This document shows positions 1-13,640 of a stretch of DNA of 25,000 bases, piece after piece. The stretch comes from Mesostigma viride. Lineage: Eukaryota > Streptophyta > Mesostigmatophyceae > Mesostigmatales > Mesostigmataceae. The DNA is taken from contig RPFO01000585.1 in the NCBI GenBank assembly GCA_009746045.1, forward strand, positions 1 to 25,000, in the 5' to 3' direction. Both the position numbers and the translations under genes were made by a program. Position 1 is the first letter of the stretch, and each line of letters opens with the position of its first letter. Under the pieces are notes generated by a model. That model did not search any database. It had not been told where the DNA came from and saw only the letters and a program-made list of their open reading frames with translations.

Positions 1-3000
1 CGCAAACTCTTCCGGCAAACGTTGTCCGTACACGAGTAGCGCAAAAAATTCCGAACGCACAATTGTTTCCACAAAATCTTTCAGCAGATCGCGTCCGTAG
101 GCTTTCTAGCGGCCTGTCACCGCGCGTAGCGTCGGCACCCAAACTCTTCTAAGACGGGAACTCAACAAATACCCGTGACGACAGTAGTAGTCAGTAAAAC
201 AGACTAAAACGGCCGTTACCTGCGCGTAACGGTCCAGAACTCCGAGTTTCTAAGCTCCGTAGCTATCGACGACGATGCGTGCCAAGTTCAGCTTGAAATT
301 GGCCTAGGCGTTTGGGCCGGACGAGGGAATTGGCGAGGAAAACGGCGAGGAGAGGACCGATTCAAGTGGTATTTGGCGGTTGCTGGCAAAAAGTGAGGAA
401 TCTGACGGACGGACCTGACGTGCTGACATACAGGTTTAGTTGCGGTTCGGTTCAGCCACCGGCTTCCCAAAATAGGCCAGCAACCCGTCCGGCACCATGA
501 GTTTGCATGGAATCGTGGCGTAATCCATGGAATCACAGGCTGTGGCCGGCCGTACAGGTTCGGTCTGTCTTGCTAGTGGGCGGGCTGTGTAAGCGGGAGT
601 GTACGGCTGTGCTGGTACTCGCCGTTGAGGCACAAAAAGCCGTTGAGGCACAGAATCTGCCAAGTAGCGGGGGTTCGGGGCGGAGCCCCGATCTTGTTGC
701 CCTTATATACTACTTTTGGTCGCCAATTGTTCCGCAAACTCTTCCGGCAAACGTTGTCCGTACACGAGTAGCGCAAAAATCCGAACGCACAATTTGTTTC
801 CACAAAATCTTTCAGCAGATCGCGTCGTCGTTAGGCTTTCTAGCGGCCTGTCACCGCGTAGCGTCCGGCACCCAAACTCTTCTAAGACGGGAACTCAAAC
901 AAATACCCCGTGACGACAGTAGTCAGTAAACAGACTAAAACGGCCGTTACCTGCGCGTAACGGTCCAGAACTCCGAGTTTCTAAGCTCCGTAGCTATCGA
1001 CGACGATGCGTGCCAAGTTCAGCTTGAAATTGGCCTAGGCGTTTGGGCCGGACGAGGGAAATTGGCGAGGAAAACGGCGAGGAGAGGACCGATTCAAGTG
1101 GTATTTGGCGGTTGCTGGCAAAAAGTGAGGAATCTGACGGACGGACCTGACGTGCTGACATACCAGGTTTAGTTGCGGTTCGTTCAGCCACCGGCTTCCC
1201 AAAATAGGCCAGCAACCCGTCCGGCACCATGAGTTTGCATGGAATCGTGGCGTAATCCATGGAATCACAGGCTGTGGCCGGCCGTACAGGTTCGGCTGTC
1301 TTGCTAGTGGGCGGGCTGTGTAAGCGGAGTGTACGGCTGTGCTGGTACTCGCCGTTGAGGCACAAAAAGCCGTTGAGGCACAGAATCTGCCAAGTAGCGG
1401 GGGTTCGGGGGCGGAGCCCCCGATCTTGTTGCCCTTTATACTACGATTATGGTCCCCAATTGTTCCGCAAACTCTTCCGGCAAACGTTGTCCGTACCGAG
1501 TAGCGCAAAAATCCGAACGCACAATTTGTTTCCACAAAATCTTTCAGCAGATCGCGTCCGTAGGCTTTCTAGCGGCCTGTCACCGCGTAGCGTCCGGCAC
1601 CCAAACTCTTCTAAGACGGGAACTCAAACAAATACCCCGTGACGACAGTAGTAGTCAGTAAAACAGACTAAAACGGCCGTTACCTGCGCGTAACGGTCCA
1701 GAACTCCGAGTTTCTAAGCTCCGTAGCTATCGACGACGATGCGTGCCAAGTTCAGCTTGAAATTGGCCTAGGCGTTTGGGCCGGACGAGGGAAATTGGCG
1801 AGGAAAACGGCGAGGAGAGGACCGATTCAAGTGGTATTTGGCGTTGCTGGCAAAAAGTGAGGAATCTGACGGACGGACCTGACGTGCTGACATACCAGGT
1901 TTAGTTGCGGTTCGGTTCAGCCACCGGCTTCCCAAAATAGGCCAGCAACCCGTCCGGCACCATGAGTTTGCATGGAATCGTGGCGTAATCCATGGAATCA
2001 CAGGCTGTGGCCGGCCGTACAGGTTCGGCTGTCTTGCTAGTGGGCGGGCTGTGTAAGCGGGAGTGTACGGCTGTGCTGGTACTCGCCGTTGAGGCACAAA
2101 AAGCCGTTGAGGCACAGAATCTGCCAAGTAGCGGGGGTTCGGGGCGGAGCCCCCGATCTTGTTGCCCTTTATACTACTTTGGTCGCCAATTGTTCCGCAA
2201 ACTCTTCCGGCAAACGTTGTCCGTACACGAGTAGCGCAAAAATCCGAACGCACAATTTGTTTCCACAAAATCTTTCAGCAGATCGCGTCCGTAGGCTTTC
2301 TAGCGGCCTGTCACCGCGTAGCGTCCGGCACCCAAACTCTTCTAAGACGGGAACTCAAACAAATACCCCGTGACGACAGTAGTAGTCAGTAAAACAGACT
2401 AAAACGGCGTTACCTGCGCGTAACGGTCCAGAACTCCGAGTTTCTAAGCTCCGTAGCTATCGACGACGATGCGTGCCAAGTTCAGCTTGAAATTGGCCTA
2501 GGCGTTTGGGCCGGACGAGGGAAATTGGCGAGGAAAACGGCGAGGAGAGGACCGATTCAAGTGGTATTTGGCGGTTGCTGGCAAAAAGTGAGGAATCTGA
2601 CGGACGGACCTGACGTGCTGACATACCAGGTTTAGTTGCGGTTCGGTTCAGCCACCGGCTTCCCAAAATAGGCCAGCAACCCGTCCGGCACCATGAGTTT
2701 GCATGGAATCGTGGCGTAATCCATGGAATCACAGGCTGTGGCCGGCCGTACAGGTTCGGCTGTCTTGCTAGTGGGCGGGCTGTGTAAGCGGGAGTGTACG
2801 GCTGTGCTGGTACTCGCCGTTGAGGCACAAAAAGCCGTTGAGGCACAGAATCTGCCAAGTAGCGGGGGTTCGGGGCGGAGCCCCCGATCTTGTTGCCCTT
2901 ATACTACGATTATGGTCCGCCAATTGTTCCGCAAACTCTTCCGGCAAACGTTGTCCGTACCCTAGTAGCGCAAAAATCCGAACGCACAATTTGTTTCCAC

Positions 3001-4339
3001 AAAATCTTTCAGCAGATCGCGTCCGTAGGCTTTCTAGCGGCCTGTCACCGCGTAGCGTCCGGCACCCAAACTCTTCTAAGACGGGAACTCAAACAAATAC
3101 CCCGTGACGACAGTAGTAGTCAGTAAAACAGACTAAAACGGCCGTTACCTGCGCGTAACGGTCCAGAACTCCGAGTTTCTAAGCTCCGTAGCTATCGACG
3201 ACGATGCGTGCCAAGTTCAGCTTGAAATTGGCCTAGGCGTTTGGGCCGGACGAGGGAAATTGGCGAGGAAAACGGCGAGGAGAGGACCGATTCAAGTGGT
3301 ATTTGGCGGTTGCTGGCAAAAAGTGAGGAATCTGACGGACGGACCTGACGTGCTGACATACCAGGTTTAGTTGCGGTTCGGTTCAGCCACCGGCTTCCCA
3401 AAATAGGCCAGCAACCCGTCCGGCACCATGAGTTTGCATGGAATCGTGGCGTAATCCATGGAATCACAGGCTGTGGCCGGCCGTACAGGTTCGGCTGTCT
3501 TGCTAGTGGGCGGGCTGTGTAAGCGGGAGTGTACGGCTGTGCTGGTACTCGCCGTTGAGGCACAAAAAGCCGTTGAGGCACAGAATCTGCCAAGTAGCGG
3601 GGGTTCGGGGGCGGAGCCCCGATCTTGTTGCCCTTTATACTACGATTATGGTCCGCCAATTGTTCCGCAAACTCTTCCGGCAAACGTTGTCCGTACCGAG
3701 TAGCGCAAAAATCCGAACGCACAATTTGTTTCCACAAAATCTTTCAGCAGATCGCGTCCGTAGGCTTTCTAGCGGCCTGTCACCGCGTAGCGTCCGGCAC
3801 CCAAACTCTTCTAAGACGGGAACTCAAACAAATACCCCGTGACGACAGTAGTAGTCAGTAAAACAGACTAAAACGGCCGTTACCTGCGCGTAACGGTCCA
3901 GAACTCCGAGTTTCTAAGCTCCGTAGCTATCGACGACGATGCGTGCCAAGTTCAGCTTGAAATTGGCCTAGGCGTTTGGGCCGGACGAGGGAAATTGGCG
4001 AGGAAAACGGCGAGGAGAGGACCGATTCAAGTGGTATTTGGCGGTTGCTGGCAAAAAGTGAGGAATCTGACGGACGGACCTGACGTGCTGACATACCAGG
4101 TTTAGTTGCGGTTCGGTTCAGCCACCGGCTTCCCAAAATAGGCCAGCAACCCGTCCGGCACCATGAGTTTGCATGGAATCGTGGCGTAATCCATGGAATC
4201 ACAGGCTGTGGCCGGCCGTACAGGTTCGGCTGTCTTGCTAGTGGGCGGGCTGTGTAAGCGGGAGTGTACGGCTGTGCTGGTACTCGCCGTTGAGGCACAA
4301 AAAGCCGTTGAGGCACAGAATCTGCCAAGTAGCGGGGGT

Positions 4340-4358
4340 TCGGGGGCGGAGCCCCCGA
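4340..4358. repeat. GC-rich hairpin in each satellite monomer (representative)
   Basis: The stem is TCGGGGGC / GCCCCCGA with a GGA loop: 8 bp with a 3-nt loop. The same hairpin recurs 14-32 bases after the start of each CAAGTAGCGG marker, in all 21 full copies and in the dispersed fragment at 21742-21760. In the copy near 675 both arms are one base shorter, so pairing is kept. It is preceded by another G run and followed by ATCTTGTTGCCCT. It looks like a factor-independent terminator or a replication or polymerase obstacle, but nothing here shows transcription. G runs are too few for a canonical four-run G-quadruplex. Confidence 0.8.
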
Positions 4359-4366
4359 TCTTGTTG

Positions 4367-4392
4367 CCCTTTATACTACGATTATGGTCGCC
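4367..4392 (+). repeat. Hypervariable TATAC segment of the satellite monomer (representative)
   Basis: This short stretch between the GC-rich hairpin and CAATTGTTCCGC is the one place where otherwise identical monomers differ repeatedly. Forms seen include CTTTATACTACGATTATGG, CTTTATACTACTTATGG, CTTATATACTACTTTAGG-like forms and longer ones ending TCGGCCC. A second, smaller variable spot lies about 50 bases further on (CCGTACACGAG versus CCGTACCGAG, and in single copies CCGTACCCTAG, CCGTACCAAG or CCGTACCCGAG). It resembles a TATA element by composition only. Confidence 0.7.
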
Positions 4393-4612
4393 AATTGTTC
4401 CGCAAACTCTTCCGGCAAACGTTGTCCGTACACGAGTAGCGCAAAAATCCGAACGCACAATTTGTTTCCACAAAATCTTTCAGCAGATCGCGTCCGTAGG
4501 CTTTCTAGCGGCCTGTCACCGCGTAGCGTCCGGCACCCAAACTCTTCTAAGACGGGAACTCAAACAAATACCCCGTGACGACAGTAGTAGTCAGTAAAAC
4601 AGACTAAAACGG

Positions 4613-4632
4613 CCGTTACCTGCGCGTAACGG
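4613..4632. repeat. Second small inverted repeat of the satellite monomer (representative)
   Basis: The arms CCGTTAC and GTAACGG (7 bp) flank the loop CTGCGC. It recurs once per standard monomer, about 290 bases after the GC-rich hairpin. In the diverged monomer near 13440 the arms are altered (CCGTAAC ... GTAACCG), so the pairing is weaker there. No function can be assigned. Confidence 0.6.
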
Positions 4633-7600
4633 TCCAGAACTCCGAGTTTCTAAGCTCCGTAGCTATCGACGACGATGCGTGCCAAGTTCAGCTTGAAATT
4701 GGCCTAGGCGTTTGGGCCGGACGAGGGAAATTGGCGAGGAAAACGGCGAGGAGAGGACCGATTCAAGTGGTATTTGGCGGTTGCTGGCAAAAAGTGAGGA
4801 ATCTGACGGACGGACCTGACGTGCTGACATACCAGGTTTAGTTGCGGTTCGGTTCAGCCACCGGCTTCCCAAAATAGGCCAGCAACCCGTCCGGCACCAT
4901 GAGTTTGCATGGAATCGTGGCGTAATCCATGGAATCACAGGCTGTGGCCGGCCGTACAGGTTCGGCTGTCTTGCTAGTGGGCGGGCTGTGTAAGCGGGAG
5001 TGTACGGCTGTGCTGGTACTCGCCGTTGAGGCACAAAAAGCCGTTGAGGCACAGAATCTGCCAAGTAGCGGGGGTTCGGGGGCGGAGCCCCCGATCTTGT
5101 TGCCCTTATATACTACTTTGGTCGCCAATTGTTCCGCAAACTCTTCCGGCAAACGTTGTCCGTACACGAGTAGCGCAAAAATCCGAACGCACAATTTGTT
5201 TCCACAAAATCTTTCAGCAGATCGCGTCCGTAGGCTTTCTAGCGGCCTGTCACCGCGTAGCGTCCGGCACCCAAACTCTTCTAAGACGGGAACTCAAACA
5301 AATACCCCGTGACGACAGTAGTAGTCAGTAAAACAGACTAAAACGGCCGTTACCTGCGCGTAACGGTCCAGAACTCCGAGTTTCTAAGCTCCGTAGCTAT
5401 CGACGACGATGCGTGCCAAGTTCAGCTTGAAATTGGCCTAGGCGTTTGGGCCGGACGAGGGAAATTGGCGAGGAAAACGGCGAGGAGAGGACCGATTCAA
5501 GTGGTATTTGGCGGTTGCTGGCAAAAAGTGAGGAATCTGACGGACGGACCTGACGTGCTGACATACCAGGTTTAGTTGCGGTTCGGTTCAGCCACCGGCT
5601 TCCCAAAATAGGCCAGCAACCCGTCCGGCACCATGAGTTTGCATGGAATCGTGGCGTAATCCATGGAATCACAGGCTGTGGCCGGCCGTACAGGTTCGGC
5701 TGTCTTGCTAGTGGGCGGGCTGTGTAAGCGGGAGTGTACGGCTGTGCTGGTACTCGCCGTTGAGGCACAAAAAGCCGTTGAGGCACAGAATCTGCCAAGT
5801 AGCGGGGGTTCGGGGGCGGAGCCCCCGATCTTGTTGCCCTTTATACTACGATTATGGTCCGCCAATTGTTCCGCAAACTCTTCCGGCAAACGTTGTCCGT
5901 ACCGAGTAGCGCAAAAATCCGAACGCACAATTTGTTTCCACAAAATCTTTCAGCAGATCGCGTCCGTAGGCTTTCTAGCGGCCTGTCACCGCGTAGCGTC
6001 CGGCACCCAAACTCTTCTAAGACGGGAACTCAAACAAATACCCCGTGACGACAGTAGTAGTCAGTAAAACAGACTAAAACGGCCGTTACCTGCGCGTAAC
6101 GGTCCAGAACTCCGAGTTTCTAAGCTCCGTAGCTATCGACGACGATGCGTGCCAAGTTCAGCTTGAAATTGGCCTAGGCGTTTGGGCCGGACGAGGGAAA
6201 TTGGCGAGGAAAACGGCGAGGAGAGGACCGATTCAAGTGGTATTTGGCGGTTGCTGGCAAAAAGTGAGGAATCTGACGGACGGACCTGACGTGCTGACAT
6301 ACCAGGTTTAGTTGCGGTTCGGTTCAGCCACCGGCTTCCCAAAATAGGCCAGCAACCCGTCCGGCACCATGAGTTTGCATGGAATCGTGGCGTAATCCAT
6401 GGAATCACAGGCTGTGGCCGGCCGTACAGGTTCGGCTGTCTTGCTAGTGGGCGGGCTGTGTAAGCGGGAGTGTACGGCTGTGCTGGTACTCGCCGTTGAG
6501 GCACAAAAAGCCGTTGAGGCACAGAATCTGCCAAGTAGCGGGGGTTCGGGGGCGGAGCCCCCGATCTTGTTGCCCTTTATACTACGATTAGGTCGCCAAT
6601 TGTTCCGCAAACTCTTCCGGCAAACGTTGTCCGTACCGAGTAGCGCAAAAATCCGAACGCACAATTTGTTTCCACAAAATCTTTCAGCAGATCGCGTCCG
6701 TAGGCTTTCTAGCGGCCTGTCACCGCGTAGCGTCCGGCACCCAAACTCTTCTAAGACGGGAACTCAAACAAATACCCCGTGACGACAGTAGTAGTCAGTA
6801 AAACAGACTAAAACGGCCGTTACCTGCGCGTAACGGTCCAGAACTCCGAGTTTCTAAGCTCCGTAGCTATCGACGACGATGCGTGCCAAGTTCAGCTTGA
6901 AATTGGCCTAGGCGTTTGGGCCGGACGAGGGAAATTGGCGAGGAAAACGGCGAGGAGAGGACCGATTCAAGTGGTATTTGGCGGTTGCTGGCAAAAAGTG
7001 AGGAATCTGACGGACGGACCTGACGTGCTGACATACCAGGTTTAGTTGCGGTTCGGTTCAGCCACCGGCTTCCCAAAATAGGCCAGCAACCCGTCCGGCA
7101 CCATGAGTTTGCATGGAATCGTGGCGTAATCCATGGAATCACAGGCTGTGGCCGGCCGTACAGGTTCGGCTGTCTTGCTAGTGGGCGGGCTGTGTAAGCG
7201 GGAGTGTACGGCTGTGCTGGTACTCGCCGTTGAGGCACAAAAAGCCGTTGAGGCACAGAATCTGCCAAGTAGCGGGGGTTCGGGGGCGGAGCCCCCGATC
7301 TTGTTGCCCTTTATACTACTTATGGTCGCCAATTGTTCCGCAAACTCTTCCGGCAAACGTTGTCCGTACCGAGTAGCGCAAAAATCCGAACGCACAATTT
7401 GTTTCCACAAAATCTTTCAGCAGATCGCGTCCGTAGGCTTTCTAGCGGCCTGTCACCGCGTAGCGTCCGGCACCCAAACTCTTCTAAGACGGGAACTCAA
7501 ACAAATACCCCGTGACGACAGTAGTAGTCAGTAAAACAGACTAAAACGGCCGTTACCTGCGCGTAACGGTCCAGAACTCCGAGTTTCTAAGCTCCGTAGC

Positions 7601-10600
7601 TATCGACGACGATGCGTGCCAAGTTCAGCTTGAAATTGGCCTAGGCGTTTGGGCCGGACGAGGGAAATTGGCGAGGAAAACGGCGAGGAGAGGACCGATT
7701 CAAGTGGTATTTGGCGGTTGCTGGCAAAAAGTGAGGAATCTGACGGACGGACCTGACGTGCTGACATACCAGGTTTAGTTGCGGTTCGGTTCAGCCACCG
7801 GCTTCCCAAAATAGGCCAGCAACCCGTCCGGCACCATGAGTTTGCATGGAATCGTGGCGTAATCCATGGAATCACAGGCTGTGGCCGGCCGTACAGGTTC
7901 GGCTGTCTTGCTAGTGGGCGGGCTGTGTAAGCGGGAGTGTACGGCTGTGCTGGTACTCGCCGTTGAGGCACAAAAAGCCGTTGAGGCACAGAATCTGCCA
8001 AGTAGCGGGGGTTCGGGGGCGGAGCCCCCGATCTTGTTGCCCTTTATACTACGATTATGGTCGCCAATTGTTCCGCAAACTCTTCCGGCAAACGTTGTCC
8101 GTACACGAGTAGCGCAAAAATCCGAACGCACAATTTGTTTCCACAAAATCTTTCAGCAGATCGCGTCCGTAGGCTTTCTAGCGGCCTGTCACCGCGTAGC
8201 GTCCGGCACCCAAACTCTTCTAAGACGGGAACTCAAACAAATACCCCGTGACGACAGTAGTAGTCAGTAAAACAGACTAAAACGGCCGTTACCTGCGCGT
8301 AACGGTCCAGAACTCCGAGTTTCTAAGCTCCGTAGCTATCGACGACGATGCGTGCCAAGTTCAGCTTGAAATTGGCCTAGGCGTTTGGGCCGGACGAGGG
8401 AAATTGGCGAGGAAAACGGCGAGGAGAGGACCGATTCAAGTGGTATTTGGCGGTTGCTGGCAAAAAGTGAGGAATCTGACGGACGGACCTGACGTGCTGA
8501 CATACCAGGTTTAGTTGCGGTTCGGTTCAGCCACCGGCTTCCCAAAATAGGCCAGCAACCCGTCCGGCACCATGAGTTTGCATGGAATCGTGGCGTAATC
8601 CATGGAATCACAGGCTGTGGCCGGCCGTACAGGTTCGGCTGTCTTGCTAGTGGGCGGGCTGTGTAAGCGGGAGTGTACGGCTGTGCTGGTACTCGCCGTT
8701 GAGGCACAAAAAGCCGTTGAGGCACAGAATCTGCCAAGTAGCGGGGGTTCGGGGGCGGAGCCCCCGATCTTGTTGCCCTTATATACTACTTTTAGGTCGC
8801 CAATTGTTCCGCAAACTCTTCCGGCAAACGTTGTCCGTACACGAGTAGCGCAAAAATCCGAACGCACAATTTGTTTCCACAAAATCTTTCAGCAGATCGC
8901 GTCCGTAGGCTTTCTAGCGGCCTGTCACCGCGTAGCGTCCGGCACCCAAACTCTTCTAAGACGGGAACTCAAACAAATACCCCGTGACGACAGTAGTAGT
9001 CAGTAAAACAGACTAAAACGGCCGTTACCTGCGCGTAACGGTCCAGAACTCCGAGTTTCTAAGCTCCGTAGCTATCGACGACGATGCGTGCCAAGTTCAG
9101 CTTGAAATTGGCCTAGGCGTTTGGGCCGGACGAGGGAAATTGGCGAGGAAAACGGCGAGGAGAGGACCGATTCAAGTGGTATTTGGCGGTTGCTGGCAAA
9201 AAGTGAGGAATCTGACGGACGGACCTGACGTGCTGACATACCAGGTTTAGTTGCGGTTCGGTTCAGCCACCGGCTTCCCAAAATAGGCCAGCAACCCGTC
9301 CGGCACCATGAGTTTGCATGGAATCGTGGCGTAATCCATGGAATCACAGGCTGTGGCCGGCCGTACAGGTTCGGCTGTCTTGCTAGTGGGCGGGCTGTGT
9401 AAGCGGGAGTGTACGGCTGTGCTGGTACTCGCCGTTGAGGCACAAAAAGCCGTTGAGGCACAGAATCTGCCAAGTAGCGGGGGTTCGGGGGCGGAGCCCC
9501 CGATCTTGTTGCCCTTTATACTACTTATGGTCGCCAATTGTTCCGCAAACTCTTCCGGCAAACGTTGTCCGTACACGAGTAGCGCAAAAATCCGAACGCA
9601 CAATTTGTTTCCACAAAATCTTTCAGCAGATCGCGTCCGTAGGCTTTCTAGCGGCCTGTCACCGCGTAGCGTCCGGCACCCAAACTCTTCTAAGACGGGA
9701 ACTCAAACAAATACCCCGTGACGACAGTAGTAGTCAGTAAAACAGACTAAAACGGCCGTTACCTGCGCGTAACGGTCCAGAACTCCGAGTTTCTAAGCTC
9801 CGTAGCTATCGACGACGATGCGTGCCAAGTTCAGCTTGAAATTGGCCTAGGCGTTTGGGCCGGACGAGGGAAATTGGCGAGGAAAACGGCGAGGAGAGGA
9901 CCGATTCAAGTGGTATTTGGCGGTTGCTGGCAAAAAGTGAGGAATCTGACGGACGGACCTGACGTGCTGACATACCAGGTTTAGTTGCGGTTCGGTTCAG
10001 CCACCGGCTTCCCAAAATAGGCCAGCAACCCGTCCGGCACCATGAGTTTGCATGGAATCGTGGCGTAATCCATGGAATCACAGGCTGTGGCCGGCCGTAC
10101 AGGTTCGGCTGTCTTGCTAGTGGGCGGGCTGTGTAAGCGGGAGTGTACGGCTGTGCTGGTACTCGCCGTTGAGGCACAAAAAGCCGTTGAGGCACAGAAT
10201 CTGCCAAGTAGCGGGGGTTCGGGGGCGGAGCCCCCGATCTTGTTGCCCTTATATACTACTTTTAGGTCGCCAATTGTTCCGCAAACTCTTCCGGCAAACG
10301 TTGTCCGTACACGAGTAGCGCAAAAATCCGAACGCACAATTTGTTTCCACAAAATCTTTCAGCAGATCGCGTCCGTAGGCTTTCTAGCGGCCTGTCACCG
10401 CGTAGCGTCCGGCACCCAAACTCTTCTAAGACGGGAACTCAAACAAATACCCCGTGACGACAGTAGTAGTCAGTAAAACAGACTAAAACGGCCGTTACCT
10501 GCGCGTAACGGTCCAGAACTCCGAGTTTCTAAGCTCCGTAGCTATCGACGACGATGCGTGCCAAGTTCAGCTTGAAATTGGCCTAGGCGTTTGGGCCGGA

Positions 10601-13196
10601 CGAGGGAAATTGGCGAGGAAAACGGCGAGGAGAGGACCGATTCAAGTGGTATTTGGCGGTTGCTGGCAAAAAGTGAGGAATCTGACGGACGGACCTGACG
10701 TGCTGACATACCAGGTTTAGTTGCGGTTCGGTTCAGCCACCGGCTTCCCAAAATAGGCCAGCAACCCGTCCGGCACCATGAGTTTGCATGGAATCGTGGC
10801 GTAATCCATGGAATCACAGGCTGTGGCCGGCCGTACAGGTTCGGCTGTCTTGCTAGTGGGCGGGCTGTGTAAGCGGGAGTGTACGGCTGTGCTGGTACTC
10901 GCCGTTGAGGCACAAAAAGCCGTTGAGGCACAGAATCTGCCAAGTAGCGGGGGTTCGGGGGCGGAGCCCCCGATCTTGTTGCCCTTATATACTACTTTTA
11001 GGTCGGCCCAATTGTTCCGCAAACTCTTCCGGCAAACGTTGTCCGTACACGAGTAGCGCAAAAATCCGAACGCACAATTTGTTTCCACAAAATCTTTCAG
11101 CAGATCGCGTCCGTAGGCTTTCTAGCGGCCTGTCACCGCGTAGCGTCCGGCACCCAAACTCTTCTAAGACGGGAACTCAAACAAATACCCCGTGACGACA
11201 GTAGTAGTCAGTAAAACAGACTAAAACGGCCGTTACCTGCGCGTAACGGTCCAGAACTCCGAGTTTCTAAGCTCCGTAGCTATCGACGACGATGCGTGCC
11301 AAGTTCAGCTTGAAATTGGCCTAGGCGTTTGGGCCGGACGAGGGAAATTGGCGAGGAAAACGGCGAGGAGAGGACCGATTCAAGTGGTATTTGGCGGTTG
11401 CTGGCAAAAAGTGAGGAATCTGACGGACGGACCTGACGTGCTGACATACCAGGTTTAGTTGCGGTTCGGTTCAGCCACCGGCTTCCCAAAATAGGCCAGC
11501 AACCCGTCCGGCACCATGAGTTTGCATGGAATCGTGGCGTAATCCATGGAATCACAGGCTGTGGCCGGCCGTACAGGTTCGGCTGTCTTGCTAGTGGGCG
11601 GGCTGTGTAAGCGGGAGTGTACGGCTGTGCTGGTACTCGCCGTTGAGGCACAAAAAGCCGTTGAGGCACAGAATCTGCCAAGTAGCGGGGGTTCGGGGGC
11701 GGAGCCCCCGATCTTGTTGCCCTTATATACTACTTTTAGGTCGGCCCAATTGTTCCGCAAACTCTTCCGGCAAACGTTGTCCGTACACGAGTAGCGCAAA
11801 AATCCGAACGCACAATTTGTTTCCACAAAATCTTTCAGCAGATCGCGTCCGTAGGCTTTCTAGCGGCCTGTCACCGCGTAGCGTCCGGCACCCAAACTCT
11901 TCTAAGACGGGAACTCAAACAAATACCCCGTGACGACAGTAGTAGTCAGTAAAACAGACTAAAACGGCCGTTACCTGCGCGTAACGGTCCAGAACTCCGA
12001 GTTTCTAAGCTCCGTAGCTATCGACGACGATGCGTGCCAAGTTCAGCTTGAAATTGGCCTAGGCGTTTGGGCCGGACGAGGGAAATTGGCGAGGAAAACG
12101 GCGAGGAGAGGACCGATTCAAGTGGTATTTGGCGGTTGCTGGCAAAAAGTGAGGAATCTGACGGACGGACCTGACGTGCTGACATACCAGGTTTAGTTGC
12201 GGTTCGGTTCAGCCACCGGCTTCCCAAAATAGGCCAGCAACCCGTCCGGCACCATGAGTTTGCATGGAATCGTGGCGTAATCCATGGAATCACAGGCTGT
12301 GGCCGGCCGTACAGGTTCGGCTGTCTTGCTAGTGGGCGGGCTGTGTAAGCGGGAGTGTACGGCTGTGCTGGTACTCGCCGTTGAGGCACAAAAAGCCGTT
12401 GAGGCACAGAATCTGCCAAGTAGCGGGGGTTCGGGGGCGGAGCCCCCGATCTTGTTGCCCTTATATACTACTTTTAGGTCGGCCCAATTGTTCCGCAAAC
12501 TCTTCCGGCAAACGTTGTCCGTACACGAGTAGCGCAAAAATCCGAACGCACAATTTGTTTCCACAAAATCTTTCAGCAGATCGCGTCCGTAGGCTTTCTA
12601 GCGGCCTGTCACCGCGTAGCGTCCGGCACCCAAACTCTTCTAAGACGGGAACTCAAACAAATACCCCGTGACGACAGTAGTAGTCAGTAAAACAGACTAA
12701 AACGGCCGTTACCTGCGCGTAACGGTCCAGAACTCCGAGTTTCTAAGCTCCGTAGCTATCGACGACGATGCGTGCCAAGTTCAGCTTGAAATTGGCCTAG
12801 GCGTTTGGGCCGGACGAGGGAAATTGGCGAGGAAAACGGCGAGGAGAGGACCGATTCAAGTGGTATTTGGCGGTTGCTGGCAAAAAGTGAGGAATCTGAC
12901 GGACGGACCTGACGTGCTGACATACCAGGTTTAGTTGCGGTTCGGTTCAGCCACCGGCTTCCCAAAATAGGCCAGCAACCCGTCCGGCACCATGAGTTTG
13001 CATGGAATCGTGGCGTAATCCATGGAATCACAGGCTGTGGCCGGCCGTACAGGTTCGGCTGTCTTGCTAGTGGGCGGGCTGTGTAAGCGGGAGTGTACGG
13101 CTGTGCTGGTACTCGCCGTTGAGGCACAAAAAGCCGTTGAGGCACAGAATCTGCCAAGTAGCGGGGGTTCGGGGGCGGAGCCCCCGATCTTGTTGC

Positions 13197-13640
13197 CCTT
13201 TATACTACTTTTTGGCTGCGCCAATTGTTCCGCAAACTCTTCCGGCAAACGTTGTCCGTACCAAGTAGCGCAAAAATCCGAACGCACAATTTGTTTCCGC
13301 AAAATCTTTACGCAGATCCCATCCGTAGGCTTTCTAGCGGCCTGTCACCGCGTAGCGTCTGGCGCTTAAACTTTTCTCAACACGGAACTCAAACAAATAC
13401 CTGCCAACCGTCAATCAGTAAAAGCGTTTCGACTAGAAACGGCCGTAACCTCCTCGTAACCGTGAATTTTCCGAGTAGCTAAGCGCCAAAGCCTTGCGTT
13501 CCGAGTTGAGCTTGAAATTGGCCTAGGCGTTTGGAACGGACGAGGGAAATTGGCAAGGAAAACGGCGAGGAGAGGACCGATTCAAGGGGTATTTGGCGGT
13601 TGCTGGCAAAAGCGAGAAAGCTGACGGACGGACCTGACGT
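13197..13640 (+). repeat. Diverged satellite monomer segment, variant copy 1
   Basis: This segment belongs to a second monomer class. It carries many substitutions and small deletions against the standard unit: GGCTGCGCC after the TATAC segment, TTTACGCAGATC, CTGGCGC in place of CCGGCACC, ACCTGCCAACCGTCAATCAG in place of the CCCCGTGACGACAGTAGTAG region, and GTTTGGAACGGACG in place of GTTTGGGCCGGACG. The monomer is 725 bp, not about 735. The segment from about 13650 to the next hairpin is nearly standard. Shared differences with the copy at 14669-15118 show that the two come from one variant class. Confidence 0.85.

Noticed and set aside
2768-2989. Satellite period of ~735 bp as five nucleosome lengths
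   Set aside because: 735 equals 5 x 147, but linker DNA is ignored in that sum, and nothing in the sequence supports phasing.
4330-4360. G-quadruplex at the GC-rich hairpin
   Set aside because: Only two runs of five G plus a shorter run lie within reach. The hairpin explains the sequence better.
4326-5062. The satellite monomer as an rDNA, 5S, tRNA or spliced-leader repeat unit
   Set aside because: No conserved RNA core, paired A and B boxes, or tRNA cloverleaf can be found. GGTTCGGCT alone is not enough.
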